A stretch of 64,000 bases of DNA, taken from positions 17,721,250 through 17,785,249 of the forward strand of contig AP025045.1 in assembly GCA_036186865.1 (NCBI GenBank), read 5' to 3'. The DNA comes from Eustoma russellianum. Lineage: Eukaryota > Streptophyta > Magnoliopsida > Gentianales > Gentianaceae. The notes under the pieces were generated by a model that saw only the letters and a program-made list of their open reading frames with translations, was not told where the DNA came from and ran no database searches. Of this stretch, positions 9,611 through 20,530 are shown piece by piece. Numbering within the stretch: position 1 is the stretch's first letter; every line of letters begins with the position of its first letter. Made by a program: the position numbers and the translations under genes.

Positions 9611-11060
9611 TGTTAGTGTATGTTCCCTAGGCCATGATTTGGATATTTATGTTATGCATTTATTATTTATAAAAGAGGTTTTATTATCATTATTGTTGGT
9701 TAGTATGTTACACAACTTTGATATATGTCCCTGATTCATTATTGTTATAGAGATAAAATAATTTATAATCAGTATGAGTATTGATTTGATAATCATGAGA
9801 TGATTATGTGTATGGTGATACGAATCATTCTTATAGATACTTGTTAGAGAACAGTGTATTGGATAGACCCATCATGAGATTACTACATGGATTAGCGTCA
9901 TAAGTAAATCTCATGATAGTCATGTTTTAATCTTTTGACTTGAGATTGTCATAGTTTCCAACATAAGGACTATTATATTTTGATACGATCAAACGTTAGT
10001 CGTAACTGGATAATAATAAAGGTCATGATTGAATGTGAGAGAAATTATGTAGAGGATATTGAACAATCAAGATAGAATTTGTCCCTCTCTTTTGAGAGAG
10101 ATATCTTTGGGCCCCTTGATTAGTGAGACTGTGAAATGCATGGCCATGCTCAAATGAATTGATAGTGTGATCAATATCATTTGTTTTATCAGTTACTTAT
10201 AGATCGAGTAATCATATGTTTGAACAATATAAGTATGACGCTGACCATGACTTATGTTCAAACTAAATATCATGTGACAAAGGGATTAATGCATGTGCTA
10301 TTATTAGGCTAGTTGGACTTTACTCGTATTAATTGGTTAGTCGTAATGTCTTGCTAGAGACCAATTACGACTTGTTGGTTTAATAGAGATTTAATCAACT
10401 GCCAATTAATATGGGCCTATCGGGTCACACACAAGAATGCGTATGGTTGAGATTAATAATATTAATGATATTAATATTGGATATTAATTATTATTATTAT
10501 TATTATCATTTTTAATATTAATCATATTAATATTGGATATTAATTATTTTTAATATTATTATTTTCGCTTTTGTGGTTATATGTATATATATATGTATAT
10601 GCTTTCGGATAATAATGAGAGAATCCATATCTGATATGGATTTTGAATATCCTGACAGAATCCATATCTGATATGGATTTTAATTGGCATCAACGAAACC
10701 GATTAGGACTCGGTTTTTAATGTCCATATATGTGTATATATATCTATGTATCTTGTACATATAGACATACGAAAATACACACGAAAACAATAGAAACCCT
10801 AGAGCCGTTTTTGGAGAAAAGCGAGTTCTCTCAGTCGCGCCGTTCAAGAGCTAGCACTCCAGGCGGAAGCATTCGTGTGGATACCGACAGAGGGTTCGTG
10901 ATTTCGCACCTCTTCCACCTGCGAATTTCGATTCTTCAGAGGTAATTCTTGTGTTTCTTTCATCGATTAAACGAACAACATGGATCCTTGGTAGGAAATC
11001 GGAGATCAAGTTTTGTTTTTTCGCTGCGCGTTTTGCAGTTATCTTGTCGGATTTCTAACA
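9611..11060 (+). repeat. Copia D 5' LTR (1,450 bp)
   Basis: It starts TGTTAGTGTATG and ends GGATTTCTAACA. TATA-rich stretches at about 10578-10600 and 10725-10745 are promoter candidates. Two identical 10-bp-arm palindromes (AATCCATATC-T-GATATGGATT) lie between them at 10622-10642 and 10659-10679. AAACCCTAG at about 10793 follows in the presumed transcribed part. Confidence 0.93.
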
Positions 11061-11075
11061 GTGGTATGAGAGACA
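11061..11075 (+). promoter_or_regulatory. Copia D primer binding site
   Basis: GTGGTATGAGAGAC directly after the LTR resembles the initiator-Met tRNA complement TGGTATCAGAGC, with a C-to-G change and a displaced 3' part. Confidence 0.7.
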
Positions 11076-12416
11076 CTAGTTGTCTCGTTTAAATCGACTA
11101 TATCATGCTTATGTATTTACTGTTTTTCGTATGGCATGATATGTATAAAACACTAATTCGGATTTCATATGATGAGAGAAGAATGGTGTTTTTCAATTCG
11201 TTTTCATATGATGATTTGTATACGGCGGTAATCGTTTGTCATGTGATGATCAAAACCGATTTTGTATATATTAGATATCAACACCGATTTTGTATATATT
11301 AGATACTCGGAACCCCGCCTAGGGGCTCTGCCCCTCGGAACCCTGCCCAGGGGAGCTGCCCCTTGGAACCCCGCCCGCTAGCCAGCTAGCGGGACCGCCG
11401 TATGCGTACGCCCTATAGTTTGTTACCGTGACATTAAGAATGTCAATATAAATTTATTTGTTATAATATGTTTGTGTAAGATATATTATAATTGTTGATG
11501 TCTTTGCATGGTGCATAGCATGGCCTCAGGACATATGTGATTGACTTAGTCATATTTCTGTTTTGGGTTATTATGGCCTGCGTGCTGCTGTAGTTTTTCT
11601 TGTATTTTATTATACAAGTAGTTAGATTTTTCTTTATTATTGTAATAAATGAAGAATGAAGCTACAAAAGGTGTGATGGCGAAACACACCAAGGACGAAT
11701 GGATTCCACGGAGATGGAGGCACGAACTCAAGATAAGAAGATATGTATCATTGCAAATGTTGTAATAGGAAGTCTTTCACATAGGGTTTCCTTTATGATC
11801 TTCATTTGGTCTCATGAAGATCATATTTAGTTTGGCCATGCTATGTCACGTTTACATATTTATCATTTTGTATGAGATGCGTGGATGATAGATTATATAT
11901 GCATTTAGGATGCTACGATATAATGATATGCAATGCAAGACATAAACTAAGTTGAACCCTCATTAATAATTTAAGTCTTGATGCCATCCATGTCTTAAAC
12001 ACCTACTAAAACTGGGATTGTATTAAAGTAGGTATTGCCAAAGCAATGTGCTTTAAACATTCCTAGCTACGTAGGATGAGTAATAGTGCTACTCATATGT
12101 TTAAAATTGGTTAGACTTAATTGGGCTATCAAAACGGTTTTGGGCCCAAGGCATTAGATGGAATCTAACATACAATGATATATGATGTCATTATTCCATA
12201 AATTCTAAGAGTTACATGAGATGTAATTGGTAAAGAAGTTGCCTACCTAAATAACTTAGTTTTAAGCGTCATGCCAAAGCTGAGTTTAGAATTAAGTCAA
12301 ATATGGATCTTAGCTCACTAAAATATTTCTTTTGAGGGCTATGTTTTAGTGGGAGATTTATAAATTTTAACCTCATTATTAATAAAGTGTTACTTTGCAT
12401 GTTTTGTAGATCATAA
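11076..12416 (+). other. Copia D untranslated leader, with GC-rich hairpin cluster at 11303-11412
   Basis: About 1.34 kb lies between primer site and gag start and has no protein I recognise. Bases 11303-11395 are an isolated GC-rich block of three related segments starting GGAACCC(C/T)GCC. Each can fold: AGGGGC-TCT-GCCCCT, AGGGG-AGCTG-CCCCT, and CCCGCTAGC-CA-GCTAGCGGG. Just upstream, ACCGATTTTGTATATATTAG is duplicated in tandem (about 11250-11305). The rest is AT-rich. Confidence 0.75.
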
Positions 12417-13300
12417 ATGGCTGCTAATAACAATTCCACCTTATCGTTGCGATCAATCCTTGAGAAGGGAAAATTAAAAGAATGTGGGACTAATTTTGTT
12501 GATTGGTTTCGAAACTTGAGAATTGTTCTCAAGCAAGAAAAGAAGTCCTACGTGCTTGATGACCTTGTCCCTGAACCCCCTCCTACTGATGCTTCTGTTG
12601 CTGCTAGGAACAAGCATAAGAAGCATGTGGAAGATTCCAACGACATAGGATGTCTTATGTTGGTAACTATGTGTCCAGGACTTCAGAAGGACTTGGAACA
12701 CTTAGAAGCTTATGAGATGAGTGTGCATCTCAAACAAGCTTTCCAACAACAGGCTAGGCAGGATAGGTTCGACACCGCTGTTGCACTTTTTTGACTGTAA
12801 GATGTCTGAAGGTGAATCTGTTAGTGCTCATGTTTTGAAGATGAAAGGCTATATAGATCACCTTGCAAGACTTGGATATCCCCTGAGTTTGGAACTCGCC
12901 ACGGATTTGATCCTACACTCTTTGCCTAGCAGTTTTTCTCAGTTCGTTATGAACTGCAATATGAATAATATGGAAAAGTCCATTCCTGAGCTACACAGTA
13001 TGCTTAAAACTGCTGAGGGGAATATCAAAAAGCCTACCCAAGTATTGAGTGCCAATATAAAGCCTATGAAAAAGAAAGGTAAAGGAAAGGGTAAGCCCAA
13101 AGGTGCGAAGGGTGCAAAAGGGTCCAAGGGTCAAGCTAAACCGAAACCTGGTCCCAAGGCAAAGGTTCCTAAGGAAGGAACTTGTTTACATTGCAACAAA
13201 CCTGGGAATTGGAAAAGAAATTGTGATGTTTATTTGGACGAGTTGAAGAAGCTGAAGGGTAGTACGACTACATCTTCAGGTATTTATGTTATAGAAATTA
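12417..13300 (+). pseudogene. Copia D gag
   Basis: Starting at MAANNNSTLSLRS, the protein shows the copia gag fold (UBN2-type: NFVDWFRNLRIVL, then CKMSEGESVSAHVLKMKGYI, ELATDLILHSLPSSFSQFV). A lysine/glycine-rich basic stretch follows (residues ~210-240), then a zinc-knuckle remnant CLHCNKPGNWKRNC. The knuckle histidine is Asn here (expected CX2CX4HX4C), so metal binding is probably lost. One extra T in the run at about 12788 shifts the frame between ALF and DCKMSE. Gag would form the particle and package the RNA. Confidence 0.92.
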
Positions 13301-13877
13301 ATTTATCTACTTCTTCTTCCTGGGTATTAGATACTAGATGTGGATCCCATATTTGTACAAGTATGAAGGGGCTCAAAAGGAGTAGGATGCTGAAGAAGGG
13401 CGAGGTCGACCTGCGTGTTGGCAATAGAGCAAGAGTTGCTGCTATAGCTGTAGGGACCTATGAGTTTGTCTTGCGCAATGGGCTTTTGTTAATTTTAAAC
13501 AATTGCTTTTATGTTCTTACTATGAGTAGGAATCTTATTTCAGTATCGGTTTTGGATGATGAAGGTTATTCATTTTTAATTAAAAATAAGAAGTGTTCTA
13601 TTTTTTTGATAAAAATGACTTCCTTTATGGTATTGCAAGTAGTTATAATGGCCTTTATGTCCTTAGCCTTGAAGATTCCAATGACAGTAATATTTATAAC
13701 ATATCTTCAAAGAGAACTAAGCCAAATAAATTAAACCCTACATATTTGTGGCATTGTCGCCTTAGCCATATAAATGAGAATCGTGTATCTAAACTCCATC
13801 AAGATGGATTATTAGATTCATTTGATTTTGAATCATTTGAAAATTGCGAGTCTTGTTTACTTGGAAAGATGGCATAG
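13300..13877 (+). pseudogene. Copia D protease and integrase zinc domain
   Basis: SWVLDTRCGSHIC is the copia protease active site, normally DTGCGSH; the catalytic-loop Gly is Arg. A loss of one T in the run at about 13602 shifts the frame at CSI/FDKNDFLYG. The pre-integrase HHCC motif follows (WHCRLSHINENRVSKLH...CESC). The frame then meets TAG at 13875-13877, where related elements read through into APFTRHSERA. Confidence 0.9.
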
Positions 13878-15350
13878 GCCCCTTTTACTAGACATAGTGA
13901 AAGGGCTAATGACTTATTGGGCTTGGTACATACAGATGTATGCGGCCCAATCACCATTAGTGCCAGAGGAGGATTTCAGTATTTCATAACGTTTACTGAT
14001 GATTTCAGTAGGTATGACTATGTCTACCTAATGAAACATAAGCATGAGTCTTTTGAAATGTTTAGAACTTTTCAAAATGAAGTACAAAATCAACTTGGTA
14101 AGATAATTAACACGCTTCGATCAGATCGAGGTGGTGAATATTTGAGCCAAGAATTTGACCAACATCTAAGAAATTGTGGAATCGTTTCACAGTTGATTCC
14201 TCCAGGAACTCCACAATGGAATGGTGTTTCTGAAAGGAGAAATCGAACTTTATTAGATATGGTCCGATCTATGATGGGTCAAGTAGATCTTCCTTTATCT
14301 TTTTGGGGTTATGCCTTGGAGACAGTTGCATTCATTTTGAACCGTGTACAATCTAAAGCGGTTGAAAAGACACCATATGAGATGTGGACTGATAAGAGAC
14401 CCAGTTTGTCTTTTCTTAAGATTTGGGGTTGTGAAGCTTATGTGAAAAGATTAATGCCAGATAAGCTAGCTCCAAAGTCTATCAAATGTATTTTTGTGGG
14501 GTATCCTAAGGAAACTAAAAGGTACTATTTCTATATTCCCTCAGAGAACAAAGTGTTTGTTGCTCGAAATGGAGTCTTTTTGGAAAAGGAGTTTCTCTCT
14601 AAGAGAACTAGTGGGAGTAAAGTACAACTTGAGGAAACTCAAGTTCCACAAGATAGCTTTGAACCATCTTTAGAGACAATTTCAGAACCACAAACAGTTG
14701 TGGAGCCTGAAAATATAACACAAGTCCAACGCAGATCTGATAGGATACATCGTCAGCCAGAGAGATATGGATTTCTTGTGACTGATGATAGTAAAGTTAT
14801 GCTCATAGATCAAGATGAGCCTACTACCTATCAGGAAGCTGTGTTAGGTCCAGATTCAGATAAATGGCTTGGAGCCATGAATTCTGAGATTCAATCCATG
14901 TTTGATAACCAAGTTTGGTCTTTAATTGATCCTCCAGATGGTATTAAGACTATTGGTTGCAAATGGGTTTTCAAGAAGAAAACTGACATGGATGGAGATG
15001 TGCAAACCTACAAAGCAAGGCTTGTGACTAAAGGTTTCAAGCAAACTCATGGTATAGACTATGATGAAACCTTTTCACCAGTAGCTATGCTTAAGTCTAT
15101 TCGAATTCTCCTTGCCATAGCAGCATACTATGATTATGAGATATGGCAAATGGATGTCAAAACTGCTTTCATTAATGGAAATATACTCGAGGATGTGTAT
15201 ATGACACAACCTGAGGGTTTTGTAAATCCTGAGAATTCAAAGAAGGTTTGCAAGCTTCAAAGGTCCATCTATGGATTGAAGCAAGCATCTCGAAGCTGGA
15301 ATCTTCGTTTTGATGAAACAGTTAAGAACTTTGGTTTCATCAAGAATTAA
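13878..15350 (+). pseudogene. Copia D integrase core and reverse transcriptase N-terminal half
   Basis: The integrase DDE motif is visible: HTDVCGP, LRSDRGGEY and NGVSERRNRT. The GKM-like C-terminal domain follows (FLKIWGCEAYV, IFVGYPKETKRYYFY). The RT begins at KWVFKKKTDMDG, with YKARLVTKGF, IDYDETFSPV and [12 protein letters not shown] (first catalytic Asp), and continues to IYGLKQASRSW. The frame stops at TAA 15348-15350, where a Glu codon is expected (KNEDEPCVYK). Confidence 0.95.
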
Positions 15351-16388
15351 GATGAACCTTGTGTTTACAAGATGGTTAGTGGGAGTGCAGTAGTGTTTTT
15401 GGTTTTATATGTGGATGACATATTGCTTATTGGGAATGATATCCCTACCTTGCAAAAGGTTAAGGCTTGGTTAGGGAATTCCTTCTAAATGAAAGACTTG
15501 GGTGAGGCTACCTATATCCTTGGTATCAAGATCTATAGAGATAGATCTAAAAGGATAATAGGCTTGAGTCAAAGTACATACATAGATAAAATGTTGAAGA
15601 GATTCAACATGCAAGAGTCCAAGAAAGGATTCCTGTCTATGTCTCATGGCATTCATCTTAGCAAGAATCAATGTCCTCAGACATCTGATGAGCGAGATCG
15701 AATGAATAAAATTCCTTATGCTTCTGCTATAGGATCAATCATGTATGCCATGTTATGTACTAGACCAGATGTCTCATATCCATTGAGCACAACGAGTAGA
15801 TATCAAGCTGACCCCGGTGAGGATCACTGGACAGCTGTCAAGAATATTCTTAAGTACCTCAGAAGGACTAAAGATATATTCTTGGTTTATGGAGGTTTGG
15901 ATGACGAGTTAGTTGTAAATGGTTACACAGATACTAGTTTCCAAACCGACATAGATGATTTCAGATCGAAGTCCGGGTTTGTATTCACATTGAATGGTGG
16001 AGCTGTTAGTTGGAAGAGTTCAAAACAAAGCACTGTGGCTGATTCTACAACAGAGGCTGAGTATATAGCAGCATCAGATGCAGCTAAAGAAGCAGTTTGG
16101 TTGAAGAAGTTCATCACTTAGCTAGGAGTGGTACCTAGCATTCCAAATCCTATGGATATTTATTGTGACAACAATTGTGCCATAGCACAAGCAAAAGAGC
16201 CTAGGTCTCATAAAAGATCTAAACATATACTCAGACACAACAATCTCATTCGAGACATCATCGATAGAGGAGATGTCAAGATATGCAAAGTTGACACAAA
16301 CGATAACATAGCGGATCCATTGACTAAGCCTCTCTCACGGGTTAAGCATGATCAGCACACTAGATCTATGGGTCTCAGATATTTGTAG
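15351..16388 (+). pseudogene. Copia D reverse transcriptase C-terminal half and RNase H
   Basis: YVDDILLIGND (about 15405-15438) is the RT catalytic box. TAA at 15486-15488 interrupts before MKDLGEATYILGIKI. RNase H shows NGYTDTSF, KSGFVFTLNGGAVSWKSSKQ, STTEAEYIAASDA and, after a TAG at 16119-16121, YCDNNCAIAQ and the usual copia C-terminus NIADPLTKPL. The frame ends with TAG at 16386-16388, 20 bases before the 3' LTR. Confidence 0.95.
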
Positions 16389-16393
16389 GCCTA

Positions 16394-16406
16394 GTGCAAG
16401 TGGGAG
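16394..16406 (+). promoter_or_regulatory. Copia D polypurine tract
   Basis: GTGCAAGTGGGAGAT immediately before the 3' LTR is the typical copia plus-strand primer site. Confidence 0.85.
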
Positions 16407-16408
16407 AT

Positions 16409-17856
16409 TGTTAATGTATGTGCCCTAGGCCATGATTTGGATATTTATGTTATGCATTTATTATTAATAAAAGAGGTTTTATTATCATTATTGTTGGTTA
16501 GTATGTTACACAACTTTGATATATGTCCCTGATTCATTATTGTTATAGAGATAAAATAATTTATAATCAGTATGAGTATTGATTTGATAATCATGAGATG
16601 ATTATGTGTATGGTGATACGAATCAATCTTATAGATACTTGTTAGAGAACAGTGTATTGGATAGACCCATCATGAGATTACTACATGGATTAGCGTCATA
16701 AGTAAATCTCATGATAGTCATGTTTTAATCCTTTGACTTGAGATTGTCATAGTTTCCAACATAAGGACTATTATATTTTGATATGATCAAACGTTATTCG
16801 TAATTGGATAATAATAAAGGTCATGATTGAATGTGAGAGAAATTATGTAGAGGATATTGAACAATCAAGATAGAATTTGTCCCTCTCTTTTGAGAGAGAT
16901 ATCTTTGGGCCCCTCGATTAGTGAGACTGTGAAATGCATGGCCATGCTCAAATGAATTGATAGTGTGATCAATATCATTTGTTTTATCAGTCTACTTAGA
17001 GATCGAGTAATCATATGTTTGGACAATATAAGTATGACGCTGACCATGACTTATGTTCAAACTAGATATCATGTGACAAAGGGATTAATGCATGTTCTAT
17101 TATTAGGCTAGTTGGACTTTACTCGTATTAATTGGGTAGTCGTAATGTATTGCTAGAGACCAATTATGACTTGTTGGTTTAATAGAGATTTAATCAACTG
17201 CCAATTAATATGGGCCTATCGGGTCACACACAAGAATGCGTATGGCTGAGATTAATAATATTAATGATATTAATATTTGATATTAATTATTATTATTATT
17301 ATTATCGTTTTTAATATTAATAATATTAATATTGGATATTAATTATTATTAATATTATTATTTTCGTTTTTGTGGTTATATGTATATATATATATGCTGT
17401 CGGATAATAATGAGAGAATCCATATCTGATATGCATTTTGAATATCCTGACAGAATCCATATCTGATATGTATTTTGATTGGCATCAACGAAACCAATTA
17501 GGACTTGGTTTTTAATGTCCATATATGTGTATATATATCTGTGTATCTCGTACATAGAGACATACGAAAATACACATGAAAACAACAGAAACCCTAGAGC
17601 CGTTTTTGGAGAAAAGCGAGTTCTCTCAGCTGCGCCGTTCAAGAGCTAGCACTCCGGACGGAAGCATTCGTGTGGATACCGACAGAGGGTTCGTGATTTC
17701 GCACCTCTTCCACATGCGGATTTCGATTCTTTAGAGGTAATTCTTGTGTTTCTTTCATCGATTAAACGAACAACATGGATCCTTGGTAGGAAATCGGAGA
17801 TCAAGTTTTGTTTTTCTGCTGCGCGTTTTGCAGTGATCTTGTCGGATTTTCTAACA
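16409..17856 (+). repeat. Copia D 3' LTR (1,448 bp)
   Basis: It starts TGTTAATGTATG and ends GATTTTCTAACA. It matches the 5' LTR throughout, but one arm in each of the two palindromes is mutated here (ATATGCATT and ATATGTATT instead of ATATGGATT). Confidence 0.95.
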
Positions 17857-17861
17857 AAAGT
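17857..17861. repeat. Target site duplication AAAGT (right of copia D)
   Basis: Partner of 9606-9610. Confidence 0.92.
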
Positions 17862-18551
17862 ATGTTTGCCATTGCCCCTTGATGTCTTGCACTTTGACTA
17901 AAACATATCCATCTTCTCCCTTTGTAAACTTTATGACTCCTAGGTCTTGCCCCTTTCTATCTCTAGTTTTGGCAATCTTGAATATATCACGCTCTCCGTC
18001 TTTTGTTTCTGATCTTTCGTACATCCTTTTATAGGCTGCATTCTTTGCCTCCGTCACTTCCTTCTTCTCCTCCTTCCTAGCGATTTTGTAGTTCTCCCTC
18101 GCTCTTACTTTCTCCTCCCCGTCTGTGCAGCTTAACACCTCCCTATCTCTTTTGCTTATTCCTTATTTTTTGTTGCACATTCTCGTTCCACCACCACGAC
18201 TCTTTATGTACAGTTGTGTTTTTTGTTGTTACTCCAAGAGTTTCCTTGGCCGCGTGAGTGATGGTAGTCGACATAGCCTCCCACATCTAGTTTGTGTGTT
18301 TAACTAGTGGATGTGATGCCGCCGAGATGATCTTCTCTCTAAGTATGTTAACTTTTTTCATCCTCCAAACTTCTCCATCAAATCCTGGGTGGTAATTATC
18401 TAAATCTCGTGCTCAGCTTTTGGCTCAAGGCTGTAACTACAACTAGTAAATGGTGTTGCGTCGCTGTTGTCTCTCCTGGTATAACCTTGCAGTTCCTCCA
18501 CAACTGCCGGTCTTCACGTCTCATTAGAAAATAGTCGATCTGCATGTTACG
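17857..18551 (-). pseudogene. RTE linker between endonuclease and RT
   Basis: The minus frame reads LSCTDGEEKVRARENYKIAR, EVTEAKNAAYKRMYERSETK, ERDIFKIAKTRDRKGQDLG and VKVQDIKGQWQTYF, the conserved charged linker of plant RTE proteins. Upstream of it (18551-18140) the frame is broken, but RNMQIDYFLMRR and KVIPGE are readable as the end of the endonuclease. Confidence 0.85.
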
Positions 18552-19208
18552 TTATCCTCTACTAAAATTGATCAAATGTGATTCCTTTTTCTTAAAGAAC
18601 GAGTTTATAATACCTAGGTCATGAACCACCGCAAGGCATAGCAGATCCCTACCCTGCTCGTTTCTATCTTCATAGCCAAACCCGCCATGTACCGACTGAA
18701 AACCATCAGCATCCTTTCCAGCATTGCCATTAAAATCACCTCCTATACAAATTCGTTCTTCTCTAGGTATTGTCCTCAACACTACATCTAAGCAATCCCA
18801 GAATTCTTTATTCCCTTGTTCTCCTAGTCCCACTTGGGGTACATAGGCGCAAACCACTGCCACCACCTCGTTGTTTAATACTAACTTTAGCACTATAAGT
18901 CTATCATTATATCTTATCACATCGATCACGTTCGTGTATAATTCTGTCTTTACTAGAAATCCTACTCCATTCTTGGTCCAATCGGACCCTGTGTGGAGCA
19001 ACTTATACCGATTACACTCTTTACCTTTATTCCCCTTCCACGTAGTCTCTTGCATGCATGCTACATCGGTTCTACGTCTCATAAGTGCGTCTACTACCTC
19101 TAACAATTTACCACTTAGAGTTCCTACATTCCAAGAGGCTATACGTAAACTATCCTCCTTTTCCTTCCCCTTAGGATGTACGCAACCATACCCATGTGTT
19201 AGAAACAT
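18552..19208 (-). pseudogene. RTE AP-like endonuclease
   Basis: An open stretch of 218 residues has LRIASWNVGTLSGK (metal/DNA-contact Asn), CMQETTWKG (catalytic Glu), the CAYVPQ strand and GGDFNGNAG (Asp and Asn). The C-terminal end is frameshifted after LGIINSFFKKKESHLI. This domain nicks the target DNA for priming. The ATG at 19208 precedes GYGCVHPKGKEK, which is the usual start of this protein family. Confidence 0.92.
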
Positions 19209-19240
19209 ACAGAGGTTGTTTACCCATTAACCGTAATGAA

Positions 19241-20530
19241 AATTACGTCAAGCTGTGTCGATCAACTGTTACTTCACAATATAAGAAGTGCATCCATATC
19301 CCACCATAGGAGTGAGCCTCTAAAGTAATGGGATAATGTTGTTATTGTTTGTAAATGTGAGTTAGTTAAATAATTATTTTAGAAATAAACATGAACATTA
19401 AGAAAAGTTTGGTTAAAAGGCCACTAAAGTTTAAAATTTATGAATGAGGGTGTTCTTTTTTCCCCCTACAATGAGGGTGTTGTATCTTAATGACTATTAT
19501 GAAGATTACAAGCTTACAAACTTTAGAAACGTCTCTGGGCTCTTTTAAGATAAATTTATGTTGTCATTAACTATAAACTTTGTGTGCATTTAGTTCAAAC
19601 TGAAATCTTACCTGCCATTATAAAAATCTAATATAACAAGGACTTTTCATGAAGAAAAACGAATTACTTTTTTTCTCTCTCAAGTCCATTACTATTGTAT
19701 GTGTAAAGTGCTTTTTTTCTGAATCATCCTCTACTCTCACAAAACAACCACTATTTCTTTTTCAGAGCAAGTGTAAAGCAAAAGAAATTACCAGAGATTA
19801 CTCTTTGATCTTTTTTTTTTTCGTTTAAAATCTGATTAAAACATTTGAACTACTGATACCTTTAAAATATATCATGCAAGTGTTTTAATAATTAATCGAA
19901 TTCTATAAATCACGTAGATATGAAGTCATGAGTAGCTAATTGTGGGTTACATATAAATTGAGTTATACTTTTGGAATAAACAATAAATAATTATACATTT
20001 GTCAACTTATATACTACCATTGTAATCTTGGAAAGCTATCATACAAATATTTCAAGTTGTAAGGATCCTAACAATTAATAAAATTTAAAAAACTATACGT
20101 GGATGTGAAGTCATGAGTAGCTAAATATCAAAATGCAGGAGATGCAGACTCGACAATCGATTATATATATTTAGGGTCATGAGCTTAAAGTCATTGATAC
20201 CATAAAGAGATAATGTCACTTTCTCCTTTCTTCATCGCCTACATCCCAAATTAACAAAAAGAAGTGTTGAAATGAGTTAATTTGTTGTCATTGTGAGTTT
20301 GTGATCCACTTGGTAGAACATTAAACATTTTTCCATTCACCAACTTTATGATTCGTGTATCTACTATGATATATGATACATAACAATTGACCTTTTCATG
20401 ATATCAAGTTGTTTCTTTTTAATCGAATACCCACTTACGAATATCTTTGACTGTTATTATTTTTGGAAGAATTACAACACCATTCTTGGGGCAACCATTC
20501 CCCAAAAAAATATATTTTTGCTAAAATTTT
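19241..20530. other. AT-rich stretch, no gene seen
   Basis: No reading frame resembling a known protein on either strand. A diverged direct repeat ending GAAGTCATGAGTAGCTAA occurs at about 19860-19940 and 20040-20125. Possibly old unclassified transposon or intergenic DNA. Confidence 0.5.

Larger units (their letters stand above)
9611..17856 (+). mobile_element. Ty1/copia element D, structurally complete, 8,246 bp
   Basis: It has two LTRs (9611-11060 and 16409-17856), a primer site, gag-pol in the copia order (gag, protease, integrase, RT, RNase H), a purine tract and an AAAGT duplication. It sits in the RTE linker/RT. The gag-pol frame carries two homopolymer frameshifts and four nonsense codons, so it cannot make a complete polyprotein. 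LTRs are close to identical: I count about five differences in the first 350 bases. The lineage looks Angela- or Tork-like from gag wording, but I do not assign it firmly. Confidence 0.95.
3705..19240 (-). mobile_element. RTE-type LINE, near full length, split by three insertions
   Basis: Reading the minus strand from 19240 down gives an endonuclease (19208-18552), a linker (to 17857), RT (9610-9007, then 7683-7205), the RT C-terminus (4535-4064), a short 3' UTR and a (TTG)4 tail at about 3720-3705, typical of plant RTE elements. Subtracting the three insertions (8,246, 1,313 and 2,659 bp plus 5-bp duplications) leaves about 3.3 kb, the usual RTE size. The reading frame has several stops and frameshifts. 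The 5' end is approximate; I place it just upstream of the endonuclease start. Confidence 0.88.

Noticed and set aside
11303..11412. GC-rich block as organelle or bacterial insertion
   Set aside because: Too short, and made of three related hairpin segments inside a copia leader; nothing ties it to an organelle gene.
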